From Cacajao melanocephalus (lineage: Eukaryota; Chordata; Mammalia; Primates; Pitheciidae), in assembly GCA_963573385.1 (NCBI GenBank), contig CAUYLG010075664.1:62001-126000 (forward strand): 64,000 bases of DNA, given 5' to 3'. This document shows positions 25,024 to 37,254 of this stretch, in pieces (positions within the stretch are counted from its first letter, which is position 1; each line of letters opens with the position of its first letter). The translations under genes were made by a program, and so were the position numbers. Under the pieces are notes generated by a model. That model saw only the letters and a program-made list of their open reading frames with translations. It made no database searches and was not told where the DNA came from.

Positions 25024-25340
25024 TTAGAAGAGTTTTTTTTTTTATTTTTTCCATTTTACTTTAAGTTCTGGAATACATGTGCTGAGCGTGCAGGCTTGTT
25101 ACATAGGTGTGTATGTGCCATGGTGGTTTGCTGCACCCATCAACCCATCATCTAGGTTTTAAGTCCTGCATGCATTAGGTATTTGTCCTAATGCTCTCCC
25201 TCTCCTTGCCCCCTACCCCCCCGACAGGCCCCAATGTGTGGTGTTCCCCTCCCTGTGTCCATGTGTTCTCATTGTTTGGTTCCCACTTACGAGTGAGAAC
25301 ATGCTGTGTTTGGTTTTCTGTTCCTGTTTTAGAAGAGTTT
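25024..25340 (-). mobile_element. Short L1PA-type LINE insertion with target-site duplication
   Basis: The L1 3' end lies antisense at 25036-25328: poly(T), 'tttactttaagttctggaat', 'tgccatggtggtttgctgca', 'cttacgagtgagaacatgct', and then stops. A perfect duplication 'ttagaagagttt' flanks it at 25024-25035 and 25329-25340. The extra block 'gttttaagtcctgcatgc' is a feature of somewhat older primate L1 subfamilies, so it is not a recent human-specific insertion. Severe 5' truncation leaves no ORF. Confidence 0.95.
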
Positions 25341-26954
25341 ACTTTTTACACATGTTTAGATTGAACCCCTTGAAGACAACATCTGCATCGTGTTCGAGTT
25401 GGTATTTTCATAAATAAACAAAATAGTCTGGCAAATAGAAGCTCAATATATATTTTTTGAATACATTATTTTATGACTTGCATTGACCATTTACGGGTAA
25501 AATTGTAAACTCATATGCATGCACTACACGAGATCACATATGCGTGTTGGTTTTTATAGCTTCTCAAAATGTCACGATACTGTGTGTACGTATTAACAAG
25601 ATTTATACGTATAAGAGGATGGGCTTCATGATGATAACCATGGTTTTGAAGAAGCTTGACTTAACATTTTAAAATATTCTATAATGTCATAATTAGTTAA
25701 AGTCTTCAACTTAATTTTTATACCTTTTGATTTGTGTTCTATAAATATCACTGAGTTATTCTTGTGGTAAATGTGTGATTGCTCAAAGTCTTTGTTTTTC
25801 AGATTTTATGTTAAGAGTTTTCATCCTTAATATATTAACAAAATGATACCAAAACTGAATATATCAACTCTTTGTTTTTATATTTAATAGGCCATTAATA
25901 TATTAAAACTACATCATAACTAGACGCAATTTATTTTAGTCAGGTTTTCTTAGAACACTTTGTTCCTACACTGATTAGTGGTTTTTTTAATCCATCCCTC
26001 TCTGCACAAAATAATTCTCTCATCAGTTTGTGCTCATTTGAACTTCAGAAATACAATTAACACTCATACATTTTTTTCTTTACATTCAATTGTTTTTAAC
26101 TAAGCACGGTACAATAAATTCAACAAATAGACTGTTTTTAAGAATCAAATTACATATAAACATGTGACATCTTAGATTTTACTACAAGAAATACCGTTAT
26201 TAAAAAGATTAAGCTGGAAATATTTAAACTAAGAATCAATATGCACTCTTTATATTCCTGAGTAAGAGAACAGGAAAAACAACTTCATAGAATTCAAAAC
26301 TTAAACAACCTATGAATATTTAATGAAACTCATTATGAAATAAATAGAAAAAAGAATTATAGTAAACTGAGAGATGGTTCAAGTCAAAGAGGTTAAGAAG
26401 GAAAGAACTAAATGAATTGATCTTTGTAATCTGGATGAAAATTTTTTGCTTTTACTATCAAAAACACCATTTAAAAAATAGAAGTGCTAGAGGATAAGAT
26501 GAAGAAAATAGAACTGAATTATTTATCCCATATGGGTAAGAAATAGCAGATAATGTTTCATTCTTGCTGTTTATAATTAGAGTAATTTATATTCAATATA
26601 TTGTTTAAAGCTTTGAAATTAGCCATCAAGAAGATTTGAATGTATATATTTTACATCACTGGAGAAAAATAAGCACAAAAATAAAATCATGAAGCAAAAG
26701 AGAAAACAAGTCAAAAAGTGTGGAAAGAAAACACAGAAAGGCTTCTCACTTCTCTACCTTGCAGTTTAAGATTGCCTGACCCTGGCATCACTGTGGCAAT
26801 TTCACAAGTCAGAGAAAGGGAGACAAACTAAGCAAGTAGCCTTTGAGCTGTGGATGCATCCATTCTACAATTTATTTAAGAAGGTTAGCCCTATAATATT
26901 ACAAAGGTAACACTGCAGGGAGAAACACTGAGCTCTGAGCCAAATTTCCAAAAT
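25341..26954. other. Unassigned AT-rich sequence
   Basis: No gene or repeat was recognised over about 1.6 kb. The sequence is uniformly AT-rich with no long open frame. Confidence 0.5.
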
Positions 26955-27815
26955 TAATTTTTGCTTTTTTGTTAAAATATACGTTAACGGAAATATTCAT
27001 ACCTTGAAATGTGCAAGTAGTAAACCTAACTAGCACCCACCTCGGGTGTCCTAACATTTGCAGGACTGCTGAGAGTGTCCCCTCCCGACTGTCAGTCCTG
27101 ACACTGTTCCCTCGCCTTTATCAACATCAAGTCTGTTTTTCTAACTCTGATTTCCTTTTGTAAATGGAATCGCACAGTATGTACCCTTTTGAGCCTGGAT
27201 TTCTCTCCCTCAATGTTTTATTTGTGAGCTTGATTTATGTTGTTGTATATACTGATCATTCTTTTATTCTCAGTAATTTATAGCACTGCATTGCATGACT
27301 GTGTTGTGAACACCTGGTAGTGTTTTTCAGCTTGGGACAATAATTAATAGTAGCACTCTCTCACTCTGTCTCTGTCTCTACACATATACGTACATGCATA
27401 CACACACATACGCACATGCACACACAGAGTTATTTCTGTCGAATGCATACGTAAGAGTGGAATTGTTGGCTGCCAATGCATGTAAATGTTAAGGCTGTGT
27501 TCTAGGCAGTCTTTCAAAGTGATTGTATTCTGTGGAAACATATCAAATCAGTGATATGTGGCTATTTTTGGTCTATAAGATGTCATTTTATGAAAGTCCC
27601 TGTTGTTCCATATCTTTGACACCTGTTATTTTCATTCTTTTTAAAGTTAGCCATCCTCATGGTGTGTAGTGATATTTCACTCTGGGTTTAATATACATCT
27701 CCCAGATAATTAATAAGGTTAAGCAAAGTTTTAGTTATTCATCAGTTATGTGGAGTTTCTCTTTCCCATATTTATTGCCTTTTTCAAAAGTTTTTGTCAA
27801 GAGTATTGGTCAGCT
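26955..27815 (-). mobile_element. L1ME/L1M4-type LINE 3' region, antisense
   Basis: Antisense old L1: 'tttccttttgtaaatggaat', 'cgcacagtatgtaccctttt', 'gtaagagtggaattgttggc', 'cttttgacacc'-like and 'agttagccatcctcatggtg', 'tgtagtgatatttcactctg'. A CA-rich stretch lies inside (27375-27430). No coding capacity remains. Confidence 0.75.
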
Positions 27816-28276
27816 ACGTGTGGGAAGTAGATGTCTATGGTGTTTGCTTTGAAAGCATCACTGTAACAGTCCTTTACATGTTTTTTTTTTTTTCCTGCTG
27901 CAGTCTTTCTTGTTAATATTGTGTTTTATGATTTTCTAAAACTTTCCAGTTAAAAAACATTTTTAGATAATGGCCATCCATAGAATGTCAATAATAGATA
28001 ATAATTAGATAGTATATGACTACTTGATGTATTTTTTTCATTGTTGCTTCTCTGTCTCTAAAAACAAACAAAAAACAAAAACAGTTACGTTTATTTTTAA
28101 TGATTTCTAAAAACAGCTGTAATGACAATAAAAGATGTAATAGGAAAACCAAGATATTAAGATAAATTATAAAACTGAATTCCTTGACAATATACCACTA
28201 GAAAGCATGCTGCAAAGACCAACTAGACCTTTGGAAACAAACATATGGTTAAATTAATCTTTCTGTGACATTAATC
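27816..28276. other. Unassigned AT-rich sequence
   Basis: Contains a T run (27880-27893) and an A/C-rich run (28060-28080), otherwise nothing recognisable. Confidence 0.5.
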
Positions 28277-29394
<1,118 letters not shown>

Positions 29395-29525
29395 TCCTTC
29401 ACCTGAATTATCTCATTCAATCCTTTTACCCACTTTATATAGAAAGTGTTGTTATGATACTCATATAATTCATATTGCAAATTACAAAATTCAGAATGGT
29501 TAATTTTACGTAACTATCAACTACT
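29395..29525 (-). repeat. MIR SINE, antisense
   Basis: Antisense MIR layout: 'gaattatctcattcaatcct', 'gttgttatgatactcatata', 'aattacaaaattcagaatgg', 'ttaattttacgtaacta', matching the MIR middle and its decayed conserved core. Confidence 0.6.
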
Positions 29526-30119
29526 AGAACCAGAAAAGAAACTTAAATCTCTTTGTCTCTTTTCTTTATCTTGAATTGCATCACAGTAAAATCTTAGACT
29601 AAAAGAAAAAATGAAGAAAATTGAATTTTTCTTGAAACTCAGGACATTCTTTACAGTCTCTGTCTCAGTGTTGACAAATAGTAGCACAAAACATTTCAAA
29701 GCCAAAAATACCTACCATCATTAACTTTGAAGGTTGCTTCAATGATGTCCTTGACAACCCCTGAAGTAAATGGAAAACTAATGTTATATAAAAGCACACT
29801 TGCTTTCCCAGCTGGATTAAAGGCCTGTGATTTTAGAACTCTTAACTATTTTGAGAAATCAAATATTTGGTTTAGTTGAGAACTTAAAATGTATTGATTC
29901 TCAAGTCTAAGTTCAGCCAGCAGGGTCCACCTTTTATTGTATACGTGCTTGGAATGATCAGCATCATACATTAGAGATTAAGTGGCAGCTTTGAAGGAAA
30001 AGCAATCGAACAAACAATAACAAAATAAAACAAATTTAGGGTGTTACTCTAGAATTTGACCCTTCGAAGAATAAACTGTATGTAAACACATGCTAGCAGA
30101 ATAACTTTGGAAAAGTTAA
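29526..30119. other. Unassigned sequence
   Basis: Nothing recognisable. Confidence 0.5.
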
Positions 30120-30275
30120 TTTTTTTGTCTCAGTTTCCTTGTTGTAGAATATGTATGTTACCCACCCATAGACTGTTTTGAAAATCAAACAAGTTAATAA
30201 ATGTAAATTAATTAGAACTACTAGACACACAGCAAATGTTCAATATATATGATCTTTTCTGATGTTATTGATAAA
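30120..30275 (+). repeat. MIR SINE
   Basis: 'tttgtctcagtttccttgtt', 'gactgttttgaaaatcaaac', 'aagttaataaatgtaaatta', 'cacagcaaatgttcaatata' and a 'gatgttattgata' tail follow the MIR 3' half in sense orientation. Confidence 0.75.
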
Positions 30276-30416
30276 TTTATTTCAACATGCAATATTTTCT
30301 ATTGATGAATTCTCCTTGACTCCTTCCACAAAGTGTGTATTCTTTTTATTTTAAGATGAGCAACTGCAATTCACATGATCATACCACATACCATAGCGCT
30401 TTAAATATCCTCTTTT

Positions 30417-30771
30417 CTTTTCTTTTCCTTAATCTGGGTCTCCCTGTGTCATGCAGACTGAAATGCAGTAGCCCAACCATGAATCACTGCCACTCCCATC
30501 TACTGGGCTCAATCAATCTTCCTTCCTCATCCTTCTGAGTAGCTGTAGCTGGTTCCACGGGCACGTGCCACCATGCCTCGCTAATTTTTTTCCTTCTGAT
30601 TTATTTATTTACTTATAGTAGCTATGAGGTCTCATTATATTGAGCTATTTATTTATAGTAGCTATGAGGTCTTACTATGTTGCCCAGGCTGGTCTTTTGG
30701 GCTCAAGCGATCCTCCTGCCCTGGCCTCCCAAAGTGCTGGGATGACAGGTGTGAGCCGCCACACCTGGCCA
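30417..30771 (-). mobile_element. Old Alu (AluJ-like), antisense, with internal duplication
   Basis: A diverged Alu: 'ctgggtctccctgtgtcatg', 'gctaatttttttccttctga' and 'ctcccaaagtgctgggatga' mark the two arms. It is about 60 bp longer than normal because a 40 bp unit containing 'tatagtagctatgaggtct' is present twice (starts 30614 and 30654) in the middle linker and right-arm boundary. Confidence 0.9.
30606..30685. repeat. 40 bp tandem duplication within Alu
   Basis: Two copies of a unit with the shared core 'tatagtagctatgaggtct' begin exactly 40 bases apart (30614 and 30654). The copies differ by a few bases, so the event is not recent. Confidence 0.9.
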
Positions 30772-33700
30772 AGTATTTACTTTAAATGTTTTAGCTTTTT
30801 ATGTTCAAAAAAAGCAGAGCAGTTATGGAGAGGGTAGAGAATGAGAGCCTGAATATAAAGTCACAAACCTCCACTCTTCTGAAGAACCTTTAATAAATTT
30901 TGAGGCTATTTGAAGTACAGTTTTAAAATAATTATTTTAAATAACAATAAACTTAAAATCTTGCAACCTTGTGGAAATTTCCTTAAGATTATGTACAAAG
31001 TTTTTACAATGTGAAATCTATCGTGAATAGACTGTCAAATATTTTAAAATTTGGAAGTTAAATTTGTCACTTAATATTATTTAAAATATTCATTGAAAAT
31101 GAACAACCCCTTTTCAATAGTAATGTCTATAGAGAGTGCTAAAATTTAACAACTTTATCTTTTTATAATTGCTTAACTAGAAAATATCTCTAATTTCTTC
31201 ACTTGTTGCCGTAAAACACATGGTTACAAACAGTACCTTATTGACAATGAAGAATAAAGCTGAATCCAGTGATTAGATATTTGAAGTAAGCACCATAGTA
31301 ATTACTGTAATAGTTCCGATCATGAAGAACTGTTAGAATTAAGAAACACAAAGAAACAATGGATCAACTATAACAAAAAGTATTTAAATACATGGATGGA
31401 CTGAAAAACAACAGCAGGAAATCACCAGGGCTAGAAGAGCTAGTGCCCAACACTGTTCTGAAAAGATTTGGGCATGCATAACTTCCTAATGAAGCTTGCT
31501 TTCCAATGTCCATATAAAGATACAGGAGGGGAAAAAGGTCAGGTTTGAGGCCTGCATAAGGAAAGAAGCACCTCTTCTGTGTTCTCAGAAAACCGTAAAT
31601 CAGTTCACTCCAAAGTGCTGGCCCACACACAAACCTGGGATTAAAAAAACATTCCCCATTGGCCTAGAGAAATAAGAAGAAAGTTCCCTCCATGTCATGC
31701 TGCTCAGATAAAACTGAAAACTAAAACCTGTCCCACATGTTGATAGAGATCGGAATAGCTTCAGTTCTGTGCAGCAGGACTCCAACCAACACTGAGTAAT
31801 TAAAACGAAAACAGTTTCTTAGATGGTGAATCCCTTAGTTTCCCTGCAGAGGCAAATGTAAAATTAGCATGGAGAGAAATTTCCATAATCTGGACACAAG
31901 TTCTGTGAAAAAAGAAAAGGCCCATCAAACAAAAGCTCCCTTTACAGAAAACTGCTTGTTACACAAGGAAATTAAGAAGTAAAACAAAAGCAGCATGTGT
32001 GAGAAAAAAAGACAATGATCCCTGCAAGAACATGAGATGATAGAGGTGTGATATTTGCTGAAGAGAAAATGCTGTCAGAAACTAAAAGATTGAGTGCTGA
32101 ACATTTTTACTATCAAGCAGGAAAGCCAGTACCTCTCCAAGATGAGATATGAGAGGAAAGGAATGGGGTGGGATTTTAAAGCCACAATCTCATGAATCAT
32201 CTCTGCCTTGCATTTAGTACAGCAAAGCCTCTGAGTGTTACTGCATGGCTGCGTAGGTAGCATCAGGTTTGCTGGAGGTGGCTGGCTACAAGACACGGGT
32301 GAATGCTTTGGAAAAAGCTGTCCAGCAGTCTCTGCTTTATATGGGGTGACCCCTAGTCAGGATTGGGTTGCCTGATCAGGTCAGCCCCCTGAGGGGGGCA
32401 GATCAGGATGTATCAGAGAATGACTCAATATTCATGAAACATTTTGGACAGTGTCCAGCACATAGTACTTGAGACATAACAGCTGGAAAATAAAAGTGGC
32501 AATATAAGACAATAAAGTAAGTATGCTTAAGATGTAAAACAACAGCAAGAAGAAACAATAACCCAAGATTCAAATGCACAAACTGGGTGTTAAGATTTAT
32601 TTCAATTTATAAATATGGAAAAAAATAGTCATTGGAATCGTTAAGAAATCAGCAGTTGCATTGAAGTAGTTGAGAAAATGGAATTGCAAGGTCCTAGGTT
32701 AGAAGACAGAATATAACAAAGAATCTACCTAAAAAACACAACCCAGAGGAAACTATTTGTACCCCATAGATTTATATATTTATCACATATTTCAGTAAAA
32801 GGCAACAGCATTTTTACTTTTTTAACAAAGCACGAATATTCTGACAATTTTCTTAGAAAAAAAGTTGTTTTCAGAAATGAATGCTTTTTAAACATTTGCA
32901 GGAAGATAAGGTGGAAATGCCTGGACCAGGGCCTGTGAAGTCAATTAGTGATACTCCCATATATGCTACTCACAGTTCTCCTAGTAAAGGAGCAGACTTA
33001 CCTAACTTGTAAAAAAATGCCAGAGTTTCATTTTAAATGGTCCCAAATCATACAAATCAATATGAAGATCTAGTAGGAAAGAAATAATTAGAAACATGTA
33101 AGATGTGAAGGAGGAGAGTATGTTGAATAATTGGAGAGAAAAAAAAGCAAGGATAGAAAAAATAAATAGCAAAACATGACTATTTAAAAAAAAGAGAAAG
33201 GAAGATAATGACCACAGTTTTCTCTTCAATCCAATCCAATCATTTTGAAAGTGATCATTAAAAACAAAAGTATAAAATGCAAGGCCTTCTGTATTCAGGG
33301 AATTATTAAAATTAATGAAAATATTTTCACCCTGCTTAGCATTGCTGTTCTCTCATAAAAATCTGACTTAACGTTTTGTTACTAAATATAAGTATTTCAC
33401 TGTCAAAAAAAGAACAAATGTTCTCTGGCTCAAATTAATAGAAAACAGGAAACGAGAGGCTAATTTTTCAGGGATATGGCACTGTGCCAGGTGACTCGTG
33501 TTAACAAGAATATTCAAATGATCCTCGCTGACCCTTGTTGCTTCCTTTCACCCGGATCCCTCAAATGTGACTGTTACTTGGAGAACTGTAGGGAGCGGAT
33601 GCATGGAAAGAACACATGTTGTGATCGTGGCATTAATGTATACCTAATTATACACATGTTTATAGGACCGTTCTAATGAATTTTGACAAATTTACAAAAT

Positions 33701-34064
33701 TGTGTCCCAGTTTACAAAGTGAACATCCCCACCCTGCATCCATACAACGTGCTAGGGATCAGCAAAATATCAATCTGAATGCCAACATTAAATTTTCTTT
33801 TCGCAGCTTATTTTGCTGGACTCTGAGATATAGTTAACTTCTCTTTATCTCACATTCCTTTGCCACTAATGAGGATATTACTGTATTGGGTTACTCAGAG
33901 AAACAGTTAATATAAAAGGATGCAATAATACTTGTCAAATGTGAGGAGCTTTACTGATTAATGAAATAAATAGTGAAAACTATCACAATTTCAGTGTGAT
34001 TAAGAGAGTGCTGGAGATTCATGAGAGAGTATAAACTATGTGACATGGTGTAGAAGTTAATGTG
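30772..34064. other. Unassigned 3.3 kb stretch
   Basis: No gene or repeat family was recognised with confidence. 31,300-32,480 is less AT-rich and may be an old, unrecognised LTR or LINE 5' region; it holds a TATA-like string followed by a cluster of GC-rich hairpins at 32,343-32,407. Minus frames at 31364-31630, 31600-31785 and 32075-32296 show no domain. Confidence 0.4.
32343..32407. other. Cluster of GC-rich inverted repeats
   Basis: GGGG-TGA-CCCC (32343-32353), the perfect palindrome CCTGATCAGG (32371-32380), and a nested hairpin GCCCCC-tgag-GGGGGC (32384-32399) enclosed by CCTGATC (32371-32377) and GATCAGG (32401-32407). It stands out in an otherwise AT-rich setting. A DNA or RNA secondary-structure element or part of an old LTR is possible; function unknown. 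Confidence 0.8.
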
Positions 34065-34205
34065 GAGCCTAGTGGTTAAGAAAGCACACTGGAGTCAACT
34101 TAATTAGGTGTATTTTGCAGTTACCGTGATTTTCCTAACGCTAAAGCACCTTCTTATTCATCTGACAAGACTGCTACTGCCTTGGGGAGAATGTTTTCCA
34201 AAATG
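34065..34205 (+). repeat. MIR SINE, 5' part
   Basis: 'gcctagtggttaagaaagca' followed by 'cactggagtca' is the characteristic MIR 5' tRNA-derived start in sense direction, with decayed core text up to 'ttcatctgacaagactgcta'. Confidence 0.65.
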
Positions 34206-35249
34206 TCATAGTGTCATGAACCTACTTTTAATGGTTTAAATGAGAACACAGAATAAATAGAAATTGATATATTTATTCCTCAAGTATATATTGTCTGCCA
34301 AATAGTTTCCAGACTCATTACTAGCTGCTGGAGAGAGAAAAATACAATGTACTGTGCTCAAGGGCTTTGTGCAGACATGAAAACCAAAACATTCTTTTTT
34401 CCTTTTTTAATTCCTAAACAGATAAGTTTTTCAAGTTGGGCAGCAGGCACATTCCAGAGCATATCGGTAGACATTGCTTTCAACAGTGTTCACTGTCACA
34501 GTGAGAATCTGTAGATTCTTCCTTTAGGCTGAATTTAATTTCATAAGGTATTGAAGGGTGTGTTCTGGAGTATGAGGGCCGTAGTTTCACAGTGCAATTG
34601 CTACAGTGATACAAGGTCGTTGTTCTCTTTCAATAAAATCTCTGGAAAACATCATTAATAAAATGTACCTTAATCCTGTCACTTAAAAAAAGTGTATAGA
34701 ATGAGTTGAACATCAAATACTGCCTCACCTTCTCCTCCCAAAATCATCACTGAGAGATACACGTGACTAACATTTCAAACTCAAATGTCACTGTGTAAGT
34801 TTCAAGGATTGATGGAAATTGGGTATTTTTTAATAAAATATTTTATCGAGGGTCACAATAATAGGACAGGTGATCAATACATACAGTTCAATAGATTGTT
34901 ACTGCTAAACACTCCAAGGTGACCACCATAGGGGCAGATAAAGAACAATACCAGCATCCTAGAAGTCCCAGCCACTTTTGTACCAGGAAGAGCTCAGTAA
35001 ATATTTTTCTATGAAAGAATCTATAAAACTGGACAAAGTGGTAAAAACGATCATTTAAAGTCTCTGAAAATTGACCAAGGTGCATAGAAAAAACTAAGAA
35101 ACATTTATTCAAGAAAAGATCCTGATTTTCAGAAAGTACAGGGGGAATCAGTGCCATTTAACCAGGCTGTGCTCTGACCCTACTCCTCCGTCCCCACCGC
35201 ACTGACTTCCATCTCGCTGTTGAAAAGGTCTACTCAGGGCAGGTGGGAC
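34206..35249. other. Unassigned sequence
   Basis: No gene or repeat recognised. The minus frame 34888-35157 has no recognisable motif. A C-rich strip lies near 35170-35220. Confidence 0.5.
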
Positions 35250-36720
35250 CGGCCATGAGAACTGTCAACTCCCAGTCTCAGTCACCTGGAGCTCTGGCTC
35301 TCTGATACAGAGCTTTATTCTAGCCTTCCATCTTGCTTGCTGTAATTTCACTCTCTGTGAGAAATTTGGCACCTACTTTCACAACCCATTTACTTATTGG
35401 TTCAACTCCAGGATCCATGTAAACCAATTTCAGAAGTTCTAACTATATTTTCATGAGAAAAGTATTTACAACCTAGAGTACAATGTTTATATACATTTTC
35501 TTTTATCATTGCCATTAGAGTTTCCAGTCAAAACACCCTTTTTCCAAAGTTACTTAGATCAGTGTCTTCTCCCCGTCTCCTTCAGTGCTGCAATTTCCAT
35601 TATAAGGAGGCTCATTTGTCCCAGTTGACATTCCGTCTTGAGATCCCATAATGTCCTGGCTGATTTCTTTTAATAATGTGCATACATTAATATTTACACT
35701 TTGTGCTATACAATTCTATGCTTTTGTCATATGCGTAGTCTTGCACCCACCACTAGGGAACCATTCAGATTTGTTCCATCACTCTCACAAGTCCTCTTCA
35801 CTTACCCTTGTCAAACATTCTACTCTCCCCAAACCTTTCACAGCCACTCGTTTTTGTTTTTTTTTTTTTTTCATTTCTACGATTTTGCCTTTTCGAGAAC
35901 GTCAGAATCATTCTATGTGTGCATGTAGACTTTGCCATGTAGCTTTTTCTGGTAATCTAACTGCATGTAAGTTTTAACCATGCAATTGGGTAAATCAGCA
36001 ACTCATTTCTATTTATCTCAAAGTAATCTTTGTATGGATATGCCACACTGCTTATCCATCTAACTGTTTCCACTTTTTTTTTTTTTTTTTACTATTCCAA
36101 GCAAAGCTGCCATTGAAATTCATGCAAAAGTCTGTGTGGACATGTGCTTTTATTTCTCTTGGGTAAATACCTGGGAGTGAAATGTTAAGATTATATGGTA
36201 TATGGCATATGTTTAAGTCTATAAGAAACTATAAAATTTTTTCAAAAGTGGTTGTAATATTTTGTAGCCTCCTCAGCAGTGGGTGAGGATTTCAGTTGCT
36301 TTATATCACCACCAACACTTGGTGTGATCAGTCTTTTAAATTTTAGTCATTTCAGTCAGTGTATAGGAATAGTTCGTTGTGATTTTATCTTGCATTTCCC
36401 TAATAATAAAAGATATTAAACACCTCTTCATTTATCTGCTTCTCAGCCATAGATCTTTTTCGATGAATGTCTGTCTAAATGTTTTGCCCATTTTTAAATT
36501 GGGTTGGTAGTTTCCTTATTATTGATTTCCAAGAGTATCTTATACATTCTAGATAAAAATCTTTTATCAGGTATATGCGTTATGGACATCCTTTTTAAGA
36601 GAATGAATGTCGACTTTCCTAATAGCATTTTGAATAAGTTTCAACATTTGATATTATTCATTACCTGATGTCCAGCATCAAGAAAACTGTTGCTTCATAT
36701 AGTTTGTCTATTTTTAGGTA
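35250..36720 (-). mobile_element. L1M4-type LINE 3' region, antisense (copy 1)
   Basis: The antisense 3' UTR ('tctagccttccatcttgctt', 'ttcatgagaaaagtatttac') is followed by antisense ORF2 ends ('tttatttctcttgggtaaat', 'gaggatttcagttgctttat', 'gttttgcccatttttaaatt', 'cttttatcaggtatatgc'). Poly(T) expansions sit at about 35848-35872 and 36070-36090. The 3' UTR part is alignable by eye to 39,840-40,260, so this and the element at 39.7 kb are the same family. Confidence 0.75.
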
Positions 36721-37254
36721 AACACAGAGAGTAAATCCAGTTCTTATTTTTTCATTTTGTTTGGAAGCTCTTGTCTGCTACATATGGGTGGTTTTGTTGA
36801 TATTGAGTCCCTCTTTATCTCTGGCATACTTACTGAATCTTGAAATGTTTGTTTATATAGGGTTTTCTTCAAGTTATCTAGGTATGATAAGCTCTTGATT
36901 AACAGCTTATTTCACTGTAAAAATGGTTGCTCTTTGCCAATTAATTAAACCCTCCCCAGCTTAGTTAACTTTAAATTGACTTAATCCTATCTTTATACAT
37001 TTCTTCAGTCATTAAAATCTCTGCAAGTAATTGGAACACATATCAGATGTGGATGCCACCTGTATGGGTTAATCTTCCTCATCTATCATTCAAAGTAATT
37101 TAAGATATCCCTAGGCAGTCTTATACTTAATCCTAAATTTCTAGCACAGAATTAGGATGTAAAATAATTATCCAATATATTTTAACTAGATTAAAAAGTC
37201 TCATGCTTGGTCTCTCTTCTAGTCTTTGCACTAATCTTAATGGTCATGTTTTCA
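36721..37254. other. Unassigned sequence, possibly further decayed L1
   Basis: Lies between an old L1M copy and a younger L1 in the same orientation. Some phrases look L1-like but no firm assignment is possible. Confidence 0.35.
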
